From Stutzerimonas kunmingensis (GTDB lineage: Bacteria > Pseudomonadota > Gammaproteobacteria > Pseudomonadales > Pseudomonadaceae), in contig NZ_PISM01000022.1 in assembly GCF_002929225.1 (NCBI RefSeq), forward strand, positions 434,001-498,000: a DNA stretch of 64,000 nucleotides, in the 5' to 3' direction. Under the pieces are notes generated by a model. It made no database searches. It saw only the letters and a program-made list of their open reading frames with translations, and had not been told where the DNA came from. Every line of letters begins with the position of its first letter. The stretch's first letter is position 1. A program made the position numbers and the translations under genes. Below are positions 1-7,787 of this stretch, in pieces.

Positions 1-703
1 CGGCCGGGTGGGCCTGACCTATCTGTTCGACAATGGGGTGGCGCCCTACATCAGCTACAGCGAGTCCTTCACGCCAATTATCGGGCTGGACAACTTCACT
101 CAGCAGTCCTACAAGCCGCTCGAGGGCGAGCAGTGGGAGCTCGGTGTGAAGTACCAGCCGGCAGGCAGCAACACGCTGCTCACGGCCGCGGTGTTCGATC
201 TGCGCGAGAAGAATCGCCAGATGCCGAACCCGGCGAACCCGCTCAGCACCATTCAGGCAGGCGAAGCGCGGGTCAAGGGACTGGAGCTGGAAGGGCTGGT
301 GGAGATGAACTCGAACTGGGATCTGATCAGCACCTACACCTACCTCGACAGCGAAGTGGTCAAGGGACCGGTCGCCCAGCAGGGCAAGCGCATCGCCAGT
401 GTGCCCGAAAACATGGCCTCGCTATGGTCGCAGCACCGCTTCAGCATCGCCGGCATCCCCGGCTTCAGCGCCGGCGCTGGCGTGCGTTACGTCGGTGCCA
501 GCTGGGATGGCACCGACAGCCTGAAGACGCCGTCGACGACGCTGTTCGACGCCATGCTCGGCTACGCCTACCAGGACTGGGCGTTCACCCTCAACGCCAC
601 CAACCTGGAAGACGAGACCTACTACACCACCTGCCTGTCGCGTGGCGACTGCTTCACCGGCAACCGCCGCACCGTGGTGGCGACCGCGAGCTACAGCTTT
701 TGA
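1..703 (+). CDS. TonB-dependent siderophore receptor, C-terminal part (5' end outside window)
   Basis: This is the last 233 or so codons of an outer-membrane beta-barrel receptor; reading is open from base 2, so the true start lies upstream of the window. The visible part has the alternating aromatic/polar strands of a TonB-dependent barrel, with the phrases YISYSESFTPI and TYLDSEVVKG and a barrel-closing end in SYSF with terminal Phe, as is usual for these proteins. The family imports ferric siderophores using TonB energy. A Cys pair near the C-terminus (TTCLSRGDCF) is common in the siderophore subgroup. The next three genes (DUF3649, PepSY, DUF3325) typically accompany siderophore receptors, which supports an iron role. 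The exact ligand cannot be told from the fragment. Confidence 0.9.
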   Translation, partial: GRVGLTYLFDNGVAPYISYSESFTPIIGLDNFTQQSYKPLEGEQWELGVKYQPAGSNTLLTAAVFDLREKNRQMPNPANPLSTIQAGEARVKGLELEGLVEMNSNWDLISTYTYLDSEVVKGPVAQQGKRIASVPENMASLWSQHRFSIAGIPGFSAGAGVRYVGASWDGTDSLKTPSTTLFDAMLGYAYQDWAFTLNATNLEDETYYTTCLSRGDCFTGNRRTVVATASYSF

Positions 704-752
704 ACGTCTCTGAGCCACGCGCCGCTTGCCGGCCTGCAAGGGAGGATTCGAG

Positions 753-1049
753 GTGAGTCGCAACGCATCCATCAACCGCTGGAACATCGCGTCGCGCGTG
801 CTTGCGGCGCTGGTCGGCGGCTATGCGGTCGCCTACGCGGTGACCGCCTTTCTGGCGGTCTACCTGCCGCTGGCACGGCCTGATCGCGTGGTGTTTTCCA
901 GCCTCGCCAGCTTTGCCGTGTGGACGGCGGTGGTGATCTACGTGTTCGCCGCCCGCAGTGCCACGCGGGTATGGCTGTTGATCGTCGGTGTGACCGCGGG
1001 GCTGTGTCTGGCCGCGTTCTTTTCCGGCGACTGGAGGGTTCGTCCATGA
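753..1049 (+). CDS. DUF3649-type small inner-membrane protein
   Basis: A 98-residue protein with about three hydrophobic segments (roughly residues 12-32, 45-63 and 70-85). I chose the GTG at 753 because GGAGG at 741-745 sits 7 bases before it; an upstream in-frame start would begin ahead of that site. It overlaps the PepSY gene by ATGA (1046-1049), so the two are translationally coupled. Proteins of this size and topology (DUF3649) are regularly found between a siderophore receptor and a PepSY membrane protein in pseudomonads. The biochemical role is unknown; help with ferric-siderophore reduction or release is an inference from context. Confidence 0.7.
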   Translation: MSRNASINRWNIASRVLAALVGGYAVAYAVTAFLAVYLPLARPDRVVFSSLASFAVWTAVVIYVFAARSATRVWLLIVGVTAGLCLAAFFSGDWRVRP

Positions 1050-2572
1050 AACTGCGCCAAAGCATGGCCGGTTTGCACACCTGGGGTGGCCTGCTGCCGA
1101 GCTGGCTGCTGTTCGTGATCATCTTTGCCGGCACCGTCGCCTGCTTCGACAAGGAACTCACCCGCTGGATGCGCCCGGCGCTGCATGACGGCGTGGTATC
1201 CAGCCTCGGTGCGGACGATGTGCGTGGCTGGTTGCAGCAGAACGTCAGCGAGGAGTTGCATGCCTTCTGGATGCACGGCCCGACCGAGCGCGAGCCTTAC
1301 TGGCGACTCGGTTGGGAAGTAGACGCCACCAAGACGATCCACAACATCGCCTTCGACCCGCGCAGTGCGCAGGCCGAGCCGATGCCGGAAACGCTGGGTG
1401 GCGAGTTCTTCTTCAAGCTGCACTACAACCTGCACGCCGGCGACATCGGCATGTATATCGTCGGCCTGGCCGGCATGTTCATGCTCGTCGCGCTGGTGTC
1501 GGGGGTGATCATTCACCGGCGCATCTTCAAGGACTTCTTCACCCTGCGGCCCAAGGCCAATGGCCAGCGAGCCTGGCTCGATGCGCACAATCTGTTCGGC
1601 GTGGTCGGTTTTCCGTTCCACCTGGTGCTGGCCTACACCGGCGTGGCGATCTTCGTCGCGTCCTACATGCCGGCCGCCGCGCAGGTGAGCTATTCCGGCA
1701 ACGTCATGCAGTACTTTGGCGAGGTGATGGGCAGCTTCGAGCGCGAAGAGGTGGGCCAGCCGCCGCCGGCTCCGGTGTCCCTCGATGCGCTGATCGCCGA
1801 ATCGCAGCGGCAGTGGGGCGGAGGCGAGGCAGGCTGGGTCAGCGTGCATCATCCCGATGATGCCTCGGCAGTGGTGGATGTCCGTCGCCGGGATCGTTCG
1901 CGGATTGGCTCGCCGCAGGACACCCTGAGTTATGACGCCGGCACTGGCGAGCTGCTCAACCGCCAGGACGCTTCGACTGGCTACAAGGCTTATCTTTGGC
2001 TGGCCGGCCTGCACATGGCGCAGTTCGGCGGCACCCTGGTGCGTCTGCTGTATCTGCTGATGGGGCTGGCCGGGTGCGCCATGCTGGTCGGCGGGCTGCA
2101 GGTTTGGCAGGCCAAGCGCGAACAGCGCGGCGACCGCAGCGTGATCTGGGTGCGCGCGCTGAACGCCTCGGTGTTCGCCGGCCTGCCGCTGGCCAGCCTG
2201 GCGCTGCTGTGGGGCAACCGGCTGATCCCGGCCGGTTACACCGAGCGTGCCGTGGCCGAAGGCTGGGTGTTCGCCGCTGCCTGGCTGCTGGTTGCGCTCT
2301 GGGCAGTGCTGCGGCGTCGGCAAGGCCGTCTTCTGCTGCGCGGACAACTGCTGCTCGGCGCGCTGCTTGCGCTCGGCCTGCCGATCATCAACGGGCTGAC
2401 TACCGATGGCCACCTGATCGCCAGCCTCGGACGTGGCGACTGGGCCCTGGCATCGGTCGATCTGTTCATGATCGTCGCGGGACTGGTCTGTGCGGCCTGC
2501 GCCTGGCGCCTGAACGCAACGCCGGCTGCCGCTGCGGTGCGCGGTCGCTCAACCCGTGTGCAGGAGGCTTGA
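1046..2572 (+). CDS. PepSY-associated TM protein, putative ferric-siderophore reductase
   Basis: A 508-residue inner-membrane protein that starts with MKLRQSMAGLHTWGGLLPSW, the typical N-terminal helix of PepSY-associated TM proteins, and has further helices near 150-180, 200-220, 330-360 and in the C-terminal 130 residues. Conserved His residues lie at helix ends (GLHTWGG, KLHYNLHAGD, DAHNLFG, GLHMAQFGG), fitting haem or metal binding. A periplasmic PepSY-like region lies between the helices. Relatives such as FpvG and PiuB act in periplasmic reduction or release of iron from siderophores. Start at 1046 overlaps the previous stop; the next gene follows 2 bases after the stop. Substrate is inferred only from the adjacent receptor. 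Confidence 0.82.
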   Translation: MKLRQSMAGLHTWGGLLPSWLLFVIIFAGTVACFDKELTRWMRPALHDGVVSSLGADDVRGWLQQNVSEELHAFWMHGPTEREPYWRLGWEVDATKTIHNIAFDPRSAQAEPMPETLGGEFFFKLHYNLHAGDIGMYIVGLAGMFMLVALVSGVIIHRRIFKDFFTLRPKANGQRAWLDAHNLFGVVGFPFHLVLAYTGVAIFVASYMPAAAQVSYSGNVMQYFGEVMGSFEREEVGQPPPAPVSLDALIAESQRQWGGGEAGWVSVHHPDDASAVVDVRRRDRSRIGSPQDTLSYDAGTGELLNRQDASTGYKAYLWLAGLHMAQFGGTLVRLLYLLMGLAGCAMLVGGLQVWQAKREQRGDRSVIWVRALNASVFAGLPLASLALLWGNRLIPAGYTERAVAEGWVFAAAWLLVALWAVLRRRQGRLLLRGQLLLGALLALGLPIINGLTTDGHLIASLGRGDWALASVDLFMIVAGLVCAACAWRLNATPAAAAVRGRSTRVQEA

Positions 2573-2574
2573 CC

Positions 2575-2898
2575 ATGCTGCTATTGGCATTCGCGCTGGC
2601 CTACCTGGGCATGACGCTGCTCTGCCTGACCATGAACCTCCACCGTGGTGCGCTGCTGCGCGCCGATACGCGCCTGCCGGGCCCGGCCATCATCCGTTCG
2701 CTGGCCGTTGGCTGCTTTGGCTTCGCGCTGTGGCTCGGCGTCAACAGCCAGGGCGGCGAGATTGGCACGGTCATCTGGCTGTGCCTGGTCATGCTCTCCG
2801 GCTTGCTGCTGGTGCTGCTGCTGGCCTGGCGTTCGCGCTGGGTACTGCCGGCGGTACCGCTGCTAGCGGCATGCGGGGTGGTGCAGACCGTGCTGTAA
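2575..2898 (+). CDS. DUF3325-type small inner-membrane protein
   Basis: A 107-residue, very hydrophobic protein with about four predicted membrane segments (1-18, 38-55, 62-80, 86-105). The ATG at 2575 follows GGAGG (2563-2567) and lies 2 bases after the PepSY stop, so it is the last gene of the receptor/DUF3649/PepSY/DUF3325 operon. DUF3325 proteins recur at this position behind siderophore receptors in Pseudomonas and relatives; none has a firmly established reaction that I know of. The call rests on size, topology and neighbours. Confidence 0.7.
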   Translation: MLLLAFALAYLGMTLLCLTMNLHRGALLRADTRLPGPAIIRSLAVGCFGFALWLGVNSQGGEIGTVIWLCLVMLSGLLLVLLLAWRSRWVLPAVPLLAACGVVQTVL

Positions 2899-2941
2899 AC
2901 AACCCATGGGCCGCGGCCCGCCAACGCGCAGAGGAATATCG

Positions 2942-3868
2942 ATGAGCTGCATTCTCCAGATGGGCCCCTTGTCCGAGCGAGTCCAGCAACGCCTGAGCGG
3001 GCATGAGGTGCTGGCCTACTGGCAGGGCGACGCCGAAACGCTGCTCGCCGAGCATGCCGGGTGCATCGAGATCATGCTTACCTCTGCGCGCTTCGGCTGC
3101 CCTGCCTCGTTGATCGAACGGCTGCCCCGGTTGAAGGCGATCTGCAGTTTTGGCGTCGGCCATGACGCCATCGCCGTGCAAGCCGCCAGGGCGCGGGGCA
3201 TTCCGGTGAGCAACACGCCGGATGTGCTCAACGAGTGCGTGGCAGATCTGGCCTTCGGCCTGATCATCGACAGCGCGCGACAGCTCGCCCTGGGCGACCG
3301 CTTCGTCCGCGAGGGGCGCTGGGCCGACGCTAACCTCCCACTCGGCCGTCGCGTCAGCGGCAAGCGCCTGGGCATCGTCGGGCTGGGCCGCATCGGCGAG
3401 GCGGTGGCCAAGCGCTCGGCGGGCTTCGACATGACCGTGCGTTATCACAATCGTCGGCCGGTGACCGGCAGCCCGTACGAGTACGAAGCGAACCTGCTGG
3501 AACTCGCGCGCTGGGCGGACTTTCTCGTGCTCAGCTGTCCCGGCGGGTCGCAGACGCAGAACCTCATCGACCGCGCAGTGCTCGACGCGCTGGGTGCCAA
3601 GGGCATCCTGATCAACGTCGCGCGCGGTTCGGTGGTGGACGAGCCGGCACTGGTCGCGGCACTGCAGGAGGGCCGGCTCGGCGGTGCCGGACTGGACGTC
3701 TTCGCCGACGAACCGAGGGTGCCGGCGGCTCTCTGCGAGCTGCCCAATGTCGTGCTGCTGCCGCACATTGGCAGCGCCACCCATGAAACCCGCGGCGCCA
3801 TGGAGGATCTGCTGCTGGACAACCTCGACAGCTTTCTTCGCGAGGGACGGCTGCTGACGCCGGTCTGA
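2942..3868 (+). CDS. D-isomer-specific 2-hydroxyacid dehydrogenase
   Basis: A 308-residue NAD(P)-dependent oxidoreductase of the D-2-hydroxyacid dehydrogenase family, the group with glyoxylate/hydroxypyruvate and 2-ketogluconate reductases. Visible features are the Rossmann motif GLGRIGEAVAKR near residue 147, catalytic Arg near 228 in NVARGSVVDE, catalytic Glu near 257 in ADEP, and catalytic His near 275 in LPHIGSAT. ATG at 2942 is preferred over an upstream GTG because AGAGGAA lies just ahead of it and the protein then has normal family length. It starts 43 bases after the DUF3325 gene and may be co-transcribed, but its function is unrelated. Precise substrate is unknown. Confidence 0.88.
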   Translation: MSCILQMGPLSERVQQRLSGHEVLAYWQGDAETLLAEHAGCIEIMLTSARFGCPASLIERLPRLKAICSFGVGHDAIAVQAARARGIPVSNTPDVLNECVADLAFGLIIDSARQLALGDRFVREGRWADANLPLGRRVSGKRLGIVGLGRIGEAVAKRSAGFDMTVRYHNRRPVTGSPYEYEANLLELARWADFLVLSCPGGSQTQNLIDRAVLDALGAKGILINVARGSVVDEPALVAALQEGRLGGAGLDVFADEPRVPAALCELPNVVLLPHIGSATHETRGAMEDLLLDNLDSFLREGRLLTPV

Positions 3869-3976
3869 CTACGGCACTGCGCCGCTGGGTGGCGGCAGTT
3901 GGTCTACGCGAGAGATCGCAGCCTCATTCGCAAGCAACGTCGCTCCATCGCTGAGCGACCATCATCAGGAGCGCGC

Positions 3977-4867
3977 ATGGCTTCCCTCGATGAAGTGCAC
4001 CTCGCCCACGCCGGTTTCCGGCTCTCGGTCTGCCCGGCGCTGGGCGGCGCAATTACCCGTTTCGCCCTGGATGATTTCGACCTGCTACGCCCCTGGGATG
4101 GCAGCGAGCAGGTGCGTCGTACCAGTTGTTTCGTGCTGGCGCCGTACTCCAACCGTGTTGGTGGCGGCATGTTCCAGGCGGACGGCGAGTCGCACCGCTT
4201 GCGGCTGAATTCCGCGGAGCATGCCTTGCCGATTCACGGCGTGGGCTGGAAGCGCCCGTGGACACTGGCTGCGCAGGAGACCGACCGACTGCTGCTGACA
4301 CTGCTGCATCGGGCCGAAGGCGATGCCCGGCAGGACTGGCCGTTCTCCTTCGAGCTGGAGCATGAGCTCGGGCTCGACGAGCAGGGCGCCTGGCTGCGGC
4401 TGGCGCTGATCAACCGCAGCGAGCGGGTGATGCCGGCCGGGCTCGGCTGGCACCCGTACTTCCCGCGCCATGCAGGCGTGACGCTGCGTTTCGCTGCCGA
4501 GCAGGTCTGGCTGAGTGACGATCAGCAGTTGCCGAGCGAGGCGGTGGACATACCGCCTCGCTGGGACTTCCGTCAGACGCGGGAGCTGGGCGAGCCCGAG
4601 CTGGATCACTGCTTCGCCGGTTGGGATACCACGGCAACCTTGCAGTGGCCGACGGCAGGCGTGCGGCTTGAGCTTGAGGCGGACCCGTCGATGACGCATC
4701 TGGTGGTCTATACGCCGCCGGCCGTGCAGGGCTTCTTCGCCGTGGAGCCGGTGTCCCATCGCAACAACGCGCTGAATGCGCCGGACCCGGCCAAGCATGG
4801 CGTGGTGCAGCTGCAGCCGGGCGGGCGACTGGAGCGCCGCTGCCGCCTGCGCGTCACGCGTCGCTGA
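3977..4867 (+). CDS. Aldose 1-epimerase-like protein (galactose mutarotase fold)
   Basis: A 296-residue protein of the aldose 1-epimerase superfamily, which interconverts sugar anomers through a His/Glu pair. Family signatures seen are FVLAPYSNRVGGG near residue 55, PIHGVGWKRPW with His near 87, LGWHPYFPR with His near 159, and AVEPVSHRNNAL near the C-terminus. The ATG at 3977 follows CAGGAG; a longer reading frame upstream lacks a ribosome site. The length is short for GalM but normal for the YeaD/YphB-like branch. No sugar operon surrounds it, so the substrate is open. It ends only 84 bases from the convergent porin stop. Confidence 0.85.
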   Translation: MASLDEVHLAHAGFRLSVCPALGGAITRFALDDFDLLRPWDGSEQVRRTSCFVLAPYSNRVGGGMFQADGESHRLRLNSAEHALPIHGVGWKRPWTLAAQETDRLLLTLLHRAEGDARQDWPFSFELEHELGLDEQGAWLRLALINRSERVMPAGLGWHPYFPRHAGVTLRFAAEQVWLSDDQQLPSEAVDIPPRWDFRQTRELGEPELDHCFAGWDTTATLQWPTAGVRLELEADPSMTHLVVYTPPAVQGFFAVEPVSHRNNALNAPDPAKHGVVQLQPGGRLERRCRLRVTRR

Positions 4868-4876
4868 AGGCAGACG

Positions 4877-4902
4877 AAAAAAGGCCCGTCAACTGACGGG
4901 CC
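4877..4902 (-). terminator. Rho-independent terminator of the OprD-family porin gene
   Basis: GGCCCGTC (4883-4890) and GACGGGCC (4895-4902) form an 8-bp stem with an AACT loop. Six A residues lie at 4877-4882 on the plus strand, which is the U-run for the minus strand. It lies about 50 bases past the porin stop. The plus side lacks a T-run, so it works in the minus direction only. Confidence 0.85.
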
Positions 4903-4951
4903 AAAGAGTTACCGCAACCGGAGCGAGGAGGGTTGCGTACAGCGCTACCGC

Positions 4952-6223
4952 TTACAGCAGAGACAACGGGTAGTTGAAGATCAGGCGGTTCTCGTCGAAC
5001 TCGGTGGAGCTGTAGTCGCGACGTATGCTGGAGTTGCGCCACTTGATGTTGAGGCTCTTGAACAGCCCGCTCTGCACCGTGTAGGCCAGCTCGGACTCGC
5101 GGCCCCATTCCTTGCCATCGTCCACGCCACCGGCCTCGATCTGATCGCCACTGATGTAGCGGTTCATGATGGTCAGGCCCGGAACGCCCATGCCGGCGAA
5201 GTTGTAGTCGTGGCGCAGCTGCCAGGAACGCTCGTTGGCGTTGTCGTAGGCGGAGTTGAACGAGTCGTTGGCGAGGGTACCGCCGCTGGTGCCGTTGACG
5301 CGCATCCAGCCGTTGTCGCCGCTGACCTTCTGCAGACCGACATAGAAGGTGTTGCCACCGACCTGCAGGCCGAACAGGCCGGAGTAGGTCTTGTTGTCCA
5401 GATCGCCAGCCAGCGCACTGCCTTCTTCCTTGCCGGTGAAGTAGCCGAGGTTGGCGGTCAGCGCCACGTCTTCGCCGAGCGGCTGGGTGTGCAGCAGCTG
5501 GAAGTAGTTCTGCTGGTAGATGTCTTCCAGGCGAGCATGCCAGGCGCCGACCTTGGTCTTCGCGCCCAGTTCGTACTCACCGCCGACGAAGTTGAAGCGA
5601 TCTGAAGTGACGCCGCCGAAGCCTTGCAGGGACATGTCGTCCATGCTGCCGTCGTCACGCGGGCTGTTCTGCCGCATCTGGCCGCCATAGAGCGACAGGC
5701 CGTTGATTTCCTTGGAGGTGATCATGCCGCCCTGGAAGGTCTGCGGCAGCGAGCGACCGTCGTCCGAGCGCAGGATCGGCAGTACCACCATCCATTCGCC
5801 GACTCGCACCTCGGTTTCGGAGAACTTGGCCTTCGCTGCGACTGCCAGGCGCGCGAAGTCATCCGGCGGATGCCGGTCGCCGGGTGCGCCATGCACCGGC
5901 AGCAGGCCAGTGCCATAGGTACCGCCACCGCCATCGAGCTTGACCGCCAGCAGGCCCAGCGCGTCGACGCCGAAGCCCACCGGGCCGGGCGTGTAGCCGG
6001 ATTGGAAATTGAGGATGAAGCTCTGCGTCCACTCTTCGCCCTTGCTCTGGGGGTAGTCGGAGTCGACGAAATTGCGGTTGATGTAGAAGTTGCGCAGGTT
6101 CAACGAAAAGTTCGCATCTTCGACGAAGCCTTCGGCTTGGGCGCCGGCAGTGAAGCCGAGCGATGCGAGGGTCATGCAGCCACCCGCGAACAGTGCGACG
6201 GACGAGGGTGTGTGTGGGGTCAT
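4952..6223 (-). CDS. OprD-family outer-membrane porin
   Basis: A 423-residue porin of the OprD family, monomeric 18-strand barrels that take up amino acids, aromatic acids or sugars in pseudomonads. Residues 1-30 form a signal peptide ending in AGAQA. The family markers are FVEDANFSLNLRNFYINRNF at the start of the mature protein, the long strand region with GEWMVVLPILRSDDGRSLPQ, and the final block WRNSSIRRDYSSTEFDENRL ending NYPLSLL. I start at the ATG at 6223, since upstream in-frame codons add a non-secretory extension. A strong promoter and palindrome lie upstream and a terminator downstream, so it is monocistronic. The substrate cannot be deduced. Confidence 0.93.
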   Translation of the reverse strand: MTPHTPSSVALFAGGCMTLASLGFTAGAQAEGFVEDANFSLNLRNFYINRNFVDSDYPQSKGEEWTQSFILNFQSGYTPGPVGFGVDALGLLAVKLDGGGGTYGTGLLPVHGAPGDRHPPDDFARLAVAAKAKFSETEVRVGEWMVVLPILRSDDGRSLPQTFQGGMITSKEINGLSLYGGQMRQNSPRDDGSMDDMSLQGFGGVTSDRFNFVGGEYELGAKTKVGAWHARLEDIYQQNYFQLLHTQPLGEDVALTANLGYFTGKEEGSALAGDLDNKTYSGLFGLQVGGNTFYVGLQKVSGDNGWMRVNGTSGGTLANDSFNSAYDNANERSWQLRHDYNFAGMGVPGLTIMNRYISGDQIEAGGVDDGKEWGRESELAYTVQSGLFKSLNIKWRNSSIRRDYSSTEFDENRLIFNYPLSLL

Positions 6224-6317
6224 TATTGTTGTGCTCCCTTGCTTGATGGGCCGCCCCGGTGTGGCCACCGTGGGGGCGGTGGTCTATGCCTGATCGGCAA
6301 GTCTAATGACGTCAGTT

Positions 6318-6327
6318 GTCATATGAC
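6318..6327. promoter_or_regulatory. Operator-like palindrome at the porin transcription start
   Basis: GTCATATGAC is a perfect 10-bp palindrome, flanked by partly symmetric bases (CAGT/TGTCATATGAC/TG). It lies just downstream of the porin -10 element, at about +3 to +12, a common place for a repressor. GntR-type regulators use sites of this general look, but no regulator gene is adjacent, so the binder is unknown. Confidence 0.4.
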
Positions 6328-6334
6328 TGCAGGG

Positions 6335-6362
6335 ATTATGACGATGAGCACGTCGTTGTCAA
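6335..6362 (-). promoter_or_regulatory. Predicted sigma-70 promoter of the OprD-family porin
   Basis: On the minus strand TTGACA (6362-6357) is followed after 16 bases by CATAAT (6340-6335), five of six matches to the -10 consensus. It is about 110 bases upstream of the porin ATG. This is one of the best promoter matches in the window. Confidence 0.6.
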
Positions 6363-6497
6363 TGTCGCTGAAAGTCGAAGGTGTCCCGCATGCACACACC
6401 GCTATTTCAGGCTATAAGCCGAATTCGAGGCGAAAGGAGGAGATTTTTAGCGCGTCGAGGAAGCAGAGGCGCCGCTCGTACAGCGCCTAGGGAATCC

Positions 6498-7028
6498 TCA
6501 TGGTTTTGGTAGTGATCGTATGACTCGGGGGCGCTGGTAGGGAGAGCCTGTTACCGGCGACAAGTCGAATGTGCCCTTCTCGACGAAGCGCTGGGTGCCG
6601 AACAGGCCACCTGCAAGCTTGCCACGCAACACATAGGGCACTTCATCGAGACCGATGTGTTCCGCCAGTCCGAGTGCCTGGCGCGCGGCCGAGAAGGCGG
6701 AAATGGTCACCGGCACGCTGAGCACGCTCTCGCCGAAACGCGGCACCGTGCCGCGCTGGTCGCTGACGCCACTGGCCAGCCGGCGACCGTTAACCTCCAG
6801 GTCCAGCGCGACGCCGTTGTAGTCGATGGCGCCATCGTTGGGGTTCTGCAGGCGCAGCTTGACCATGAAGCGCACCTCCAGCCCTTCGCCTTGCAGCGGC
6901 TGGATGCCGGCGACCTGAACGTTGAGCGGGTCGCGCGGTGAAAATGCCGTGCAGGCGCCCAGCGCCGAGGCAAGCAGGGCGATCAACAGCAGCCGCAGTG
7001 GTCGGTGAAACGTGGGGAATATGTGCAC
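6498..7028 (-). CDS. LEA-type-2 (WHy-domain) lipoprotein
   Basis: A 176-residue predicted lipoprotein: residues 1-25 are a signal peptide ending in the lipobox LGAC, with Cys at 26. The rest resembles the LEA14/WHy beta-sandwich fold, with LRLQNPNDGAIDYNGVALDL near 60-78 and a matching second half (VPVTISAF). Such proteins are thought to be stress or desiccation linked and sit in the periplasm facing a membrane. The GTG start directly follows the slipin TGA (TGAGTG), so translation is coupled to it. It is the third gene of the nfeD-slipin operon. The role in that complex is not established. Confidence 0.75.
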   Translation of the reverse strand: MHIFPTFHRPLRLLLIALLASALGACTAFSPRDPLNVQVAGIQPLQGEGLEVRFMVKLRLQNPNDGAIDYNGVALDLEVNGRRLASGVSDQRGTVPRFGESVLSVPVTISAFSAARQALGLAEHIGLDEVPYVLRGKLAGGLFGTQRFVEKGTFDLSPVTGSPYQRPRVIRSLPKP

Positions 7029-7787
7029 TCAGGGTTTCCTGTCGAGGTTCTTGATCCCCTGCAGCAGCTCGATGGGCAGCGGGAAGACGATGGTAGAGCT
7101 CTTGTCACCGGCGATGTTGCTCAGTGTCTGCATGTAGCGCAGCTGCATGGCGCCCGATTGCCGGCCAAGCATCTCGGCGGCCTGCATGAGTTTCTCCGAC
7201 GCCTGCAGTTCGCCCTCCGCATGAATGACCTTCGCCCGCCGCTCGCGTTCCGCCTCGGCCTGCCGGGCGATGGCGCGGATCATTGATTCATCGAGGTCGA
7301 CGTGCTTGATCTCGACGTTGGCCACCTTGATCCCCCAGGCATCGGTCTGCGCATCGAGCACCTGCTGGATGTCGCTGTTGAGCCGCTCGCGCTCGGCCAG
7401 CATGTCGTCCAGTTCGTGCTTGCCGAGCACCGCACGCAGGGTGGTTTGCGCCAGCTGGCTGGTCGCCGAGTGGTAGTCCTCGACCTGGATGATCGCCTTC
7501 TGCGCGTCCAGCACGCGGTAATACACCACCGCGTTGACCTTCACCGAGACGTTGTCGCGGGAGATCACGTCCTGGGTCGGCACGTCGAGCACCAGCGTGC
7601 GCAGATCGACCCGTACCATCTGCTGGATGCCAGGAATCACCAGGATCAACCCTGGTCCCTTGACCTTCCAGAAGCGGCCGAGCATGAACACCACGCCGCG
7701 TTCGTATTCGCGCAGGATGCGAAAGGTCGAAGCCAGCAGGCCGAACAGCAGCACCAGCAACACCAGAAAACTCATTTCATAGCCCAT
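7029..7787 (-). CDS. Slipin / stomatin-like SPFH-domain membrane protein
   Basis: A 252-residue SPFH (band 7) protein. Residues 5-22 form the N-terminal membrane segment, then [20 protein letters not shown] marks the start of the SPFH domain, followed by the helical rich part [21 protein letters not shown] typical of slipins. Bacterial slipins form membrane-associated oligomers and are usually encoded next to an NfeD protease that cleaves the C-terminal hydrophobic region of the slipin. Here the gene starts inside the end of nfeD (11-base overlap), supporting that partnership. Likely role: membrane microdomain or protein quality control. Confidence 0.9.
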   Translation of the reverse strand: MGYEMSFLVLLVLLFGLLASTFRILREYERGVVFMLGRFWKVKGPGLILVIPGIQQMVRVDLRTLVLDVPTQDVISRDNVSVKVNAVVYYRVLDAQKAIIQVEDYHSATSQLAQTTLRAVLGKHELDDMLAERERLNSDIQQVLDAQTDAWGIKVANVEIKHVDLDESMIRAIARQAEAERERRAKVIHAEGELQASEKLMQAAEMLGRQSGAMQLRYMQTLSNIAGDKSSTIVFPLPIELLQGIKNLDRKP

